Source: Candidatus Nanopelagicaceae bacterium
GTDB taxonomy: Bacteria; Actinomycetota; Actinomycetes; Nanopelagicales; Nanopelagicaceae
Direction of reading: 5' to 3'
Assembly: GCA_947440735.1 (NCBI GenBank)
Contig: CANESA010000038.1
Span: 1 to 6,058 of the forward strand
DNA: 6,058 bases
The stretch's first letter is position 1. Each line of letters opens with the position of its first letter. A model generated the notes under the pieces. That model saw only the letters and a list, made by a program, of their open reading frames with translations. It was not told the DNA's origin and searched no databases. This document shows, piece after piece, positions 4,786 through 6,058 of the stretch. Made by a program: the position numbers and the translations under genes.

Positions 4786-6058
4786 ATGTCACTGTGGGGC
4801 GGAAGATTTTCAGATGAACCAGCAGATGTAGTTTTTGCGCTCTCACGTAGCGTTCACTTTGATTGGCGCCTTGCTCCATACGATCTCCGTTCCTCGTTGG
4901 CACACCTCGCCGTCCTGGAATCATCAGGGCTGTTGACACCTGAGGTCGCTGGGAAAATTCGTGTGGCACTTCTTGAGTTAACCGAAGAAGTAAGAACCCG
5001 AGTATTTACCTACAACGATTCTGACGAGGATGTTCATTCGGCGCTGGAGAGAGGACTCACCGAGAAGTTAGGTGAGATTGGAGGATCACTCCGTGCAGGT
5101 CGTTCTCGTAATGATCAGGTCGCTACAGATCTTCGTCTCTATGCGATGGATGCAATGCTTGAAACAGCTGACAAGATCATTCACTTACAGCAAGCACTTC
5201 TTCAGAAAGCCCATGAGTATGCAGATGCCCCTTCGGTCGGATTTACGCATATGCAACATGCGCAGCCAGTGCTCTTTGGCCACGAACTTGCAAAACATGT
5301 ACACGCGCTCAATCGAGATTTAGACCGCATCGATGATTGGTTAGTACGAACCTCTGTCAGTCCTTTGGGATCGGGAGCGCTGGCAGGTTCATCACTCCCA
5401 CTCTCCCCTGAGGCGACTGCCACTGCCCTCGGCTTCAAGAAAAGTGCTGGAAATAGTATCGATGGTGTCTCTGATCGAGATTTTGTCGCTGAAGCCCTCT
5501 TTATTATTTCAATGGTTGGAGTTCATCTTTCACGTATCGGTGAAGAGTGGTGTATCTGGGCAACGACTGAATTCGGTTGGGCGAAGGTTTCTGATTCATA
5601 CTCAACGGGTTCTTCGATAATGCCGCAGAAGAAAAATCCAGATATGGCAGAGCTTGCACGCGGTAAAGCCGGTCGGTTAGTTGGAAATCTGACAGGCGTT
5701 CTTACGATGCTTAAAGGATTACCTTTCGCTTACAATCGTGATCTCCAAGAAGATAAAGAACCTCTATTTGATTCATTCGACACGTTGGCTCTTGTCCTCC
5801 CAGCTGTTACTGGAATGGTGGCAACGACTGAATTCGATCGTGCAAAGATGGCGGCTGCTGCACCCACCGGTTACTCACTCGCAACAGAGATCGCAGACTT
5901 CCTCGTTCGCGCGCACATTCCATTTGCAACAGCACATGAGGCTGCTGGAAAGTGTGTTGCACTGGCTGAGAAAAATCAGATCGCACTTCACGAAATTTCA
6001 GATGCGCAGTTCGTAGCCATTCATCCATCACTGATTCCAGAGATTCGCGGCGTATTGA
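4786..6058 (+). CDS. argH: Argininosuccinate lyase (3' end outside window)
   Basis: This cytoplasmic fumarase/aspartase superfamily enzyme splits argininosuccinate into arginine and fumarate, the last step of the pathway; the family works as a homotetramer. ATG 4786 lies 4 bases after the argR stop and opens a frame that is unbroken to the right edge, giving 424 complete codons. The family usually has about 460-480 residues, so only the last 40 or so are missing. The TGA that ends the window is out of frame. Conserved regions are SLWGGRF (2-8), DEDVHS (80-85), RSRNDQVATD (106-115), FTHMQHAQPV with the probable catalytic-base histidine 155, SPLGSGALAGSSL in the middle, and the superfamily signature GSSIMPQKKNPD (275-286) with the catalytic serine loop, then YNRDLQEDKEP. 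The closest recalled matches are actinobacterial lyases. Argininosuccinate must come from an argG encoded elsewhere, since none precedes this gene. Confidence 0.96.
   Translation, partial: MSLWGGRFSDEPADVVFALSRSVHFDWRLAPYDLRSSLAHLAVLESSGLLTPEVAGKIRVALLELTEEVRTRVFTYNDSDEDVHSALERGLTEKLGEIGGSLRAGRSRNDQVATDLRLYAMDAMLETADKIIHLQQALLQKAHEYADAPSVGFTHMQHAQPVLFGHELAKHVHALNRDLDRIDDWLVRTSVSPLGSGALAGSSLPLSPEATATALGFKKSAGNSIDGVSDRDFVAEALFIISMVGVHLSRIGEEWCIWATTEFGWAKVSDSYSTGSSIMPQKKNPDMAELARGKAGRLVGNLTGVLTMLKGLPFAYNRDLQEDKEPLFDSFDTLALVLPAVTGMVATTEFDRAKMAAAAPTGYSLATEIADFLVRAHIPFATAHEAAGKCVALAEKNQIALHEISDAQFVAIHPSLIPEIRGVL
5559..5575 (+). repeat. 17-bp exact direct repeat in argH, copy 1
   Basis: GGCAACGACTGAATTCG occurs here and again at 5820-5836, 261 bases (87 codons) later in the same reading frame, so both copies encode Ala-Thr-Thr-Glu-Phe. 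No flanking identity extends the repeat. Confidence 0.75.
5820..5836 (+). repeat. 17-bp exact direct repeat in argH, copy 2
   Basis: This is the second in-frame copy of the 17-base repeat at 5559-5575. In remembered actinobacterial homologues this position reads more like ATLTF, so the second copy may be the derived one. Confidence 0.75.

Noticed and set aside
5072..5323. Alternative-frame plus-strand reading frames inside argH (also 5738-6016)
   Set aside because: They sit in another frame of a strongly conserved argH coding region and show no family features.
6056..6058. TGA at the very end of the window as the argH stop codon
   Set aside because: The argH frame from ATG 4786 reads GTA TTG A.. 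here, so this TGA is out of frame. ArgH continues beyond the edge, and this is not a frameshift.

Overview
The window is a housekeeping arginine-biosynthesis locus, all on the + strand, that runs from the 3' part of pheT into an argC-argB-argD-argR-argH operon. The pheT/arg adjacency, the argC-B-D-R-H order and the protein details point to an actinobacterium: ArgH has the actinobacterial SPLGSGALAGSS and YNRDLQEDKEP stretches, and ArgB has a NWPD segment. Base composition is only moderate and the genes overlap or nearly touch, so a streamlined, lower-GC actinobacterium is likely. The freshwater acI group (Nanopelagicales, e.g. Candidatus Planktophila) is my best guess, but this is inference and not proven by the window.

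Layout: 1-1260 is the C-terminal half of the phenylalanyl-tRNA synthetase beta chain, cut by the left edge. The 48 bases at 1261-1308 are the only real intergenic space. A perfect 16-bp palindrome of ArgR-operator type straddles the pheT stop, and a degenerate second copy lies 20 bp downstream. A possible promoter is placed so that argC would be transcribed without a leader. argC (1309-2337), argB (2334-3122), argD (3119-4294) and argR (4287-4781) overlap by 4, 4 and 8 bases. argH (4786-6058) starts 4 bases after argR and runs off the right edge in an open frame. There is no gene-free stretch above 300 bases, and I see no RNA gene, mobile element or CRISPR array.

How the genes work together: ArgB phosphorylates N-acetylglutamate, ArgC reduces the acyl phosphate to the semialdehyde, ArgD transaminates it to N-acetylornithine, and ArgH performs the last step, releasing arginine and fumarate. 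ArgR is the arginine-responsive repressor, probably acting on the operator in front of argC.

The main points of interest are losses. argJ, argF and argG, expected in the usual actinobacterial argCJBDFRGH order, are absent without leaving debris. ArgB lacks both the N-terminal helix and the C-terminal signature linked to arginine feedback inhibition. Together these suggest, as inference, a changed pathway topology (linear rather than acetyl-recycling) with control shifted to ArgR or to an earlier step. I found no wholly new system here.
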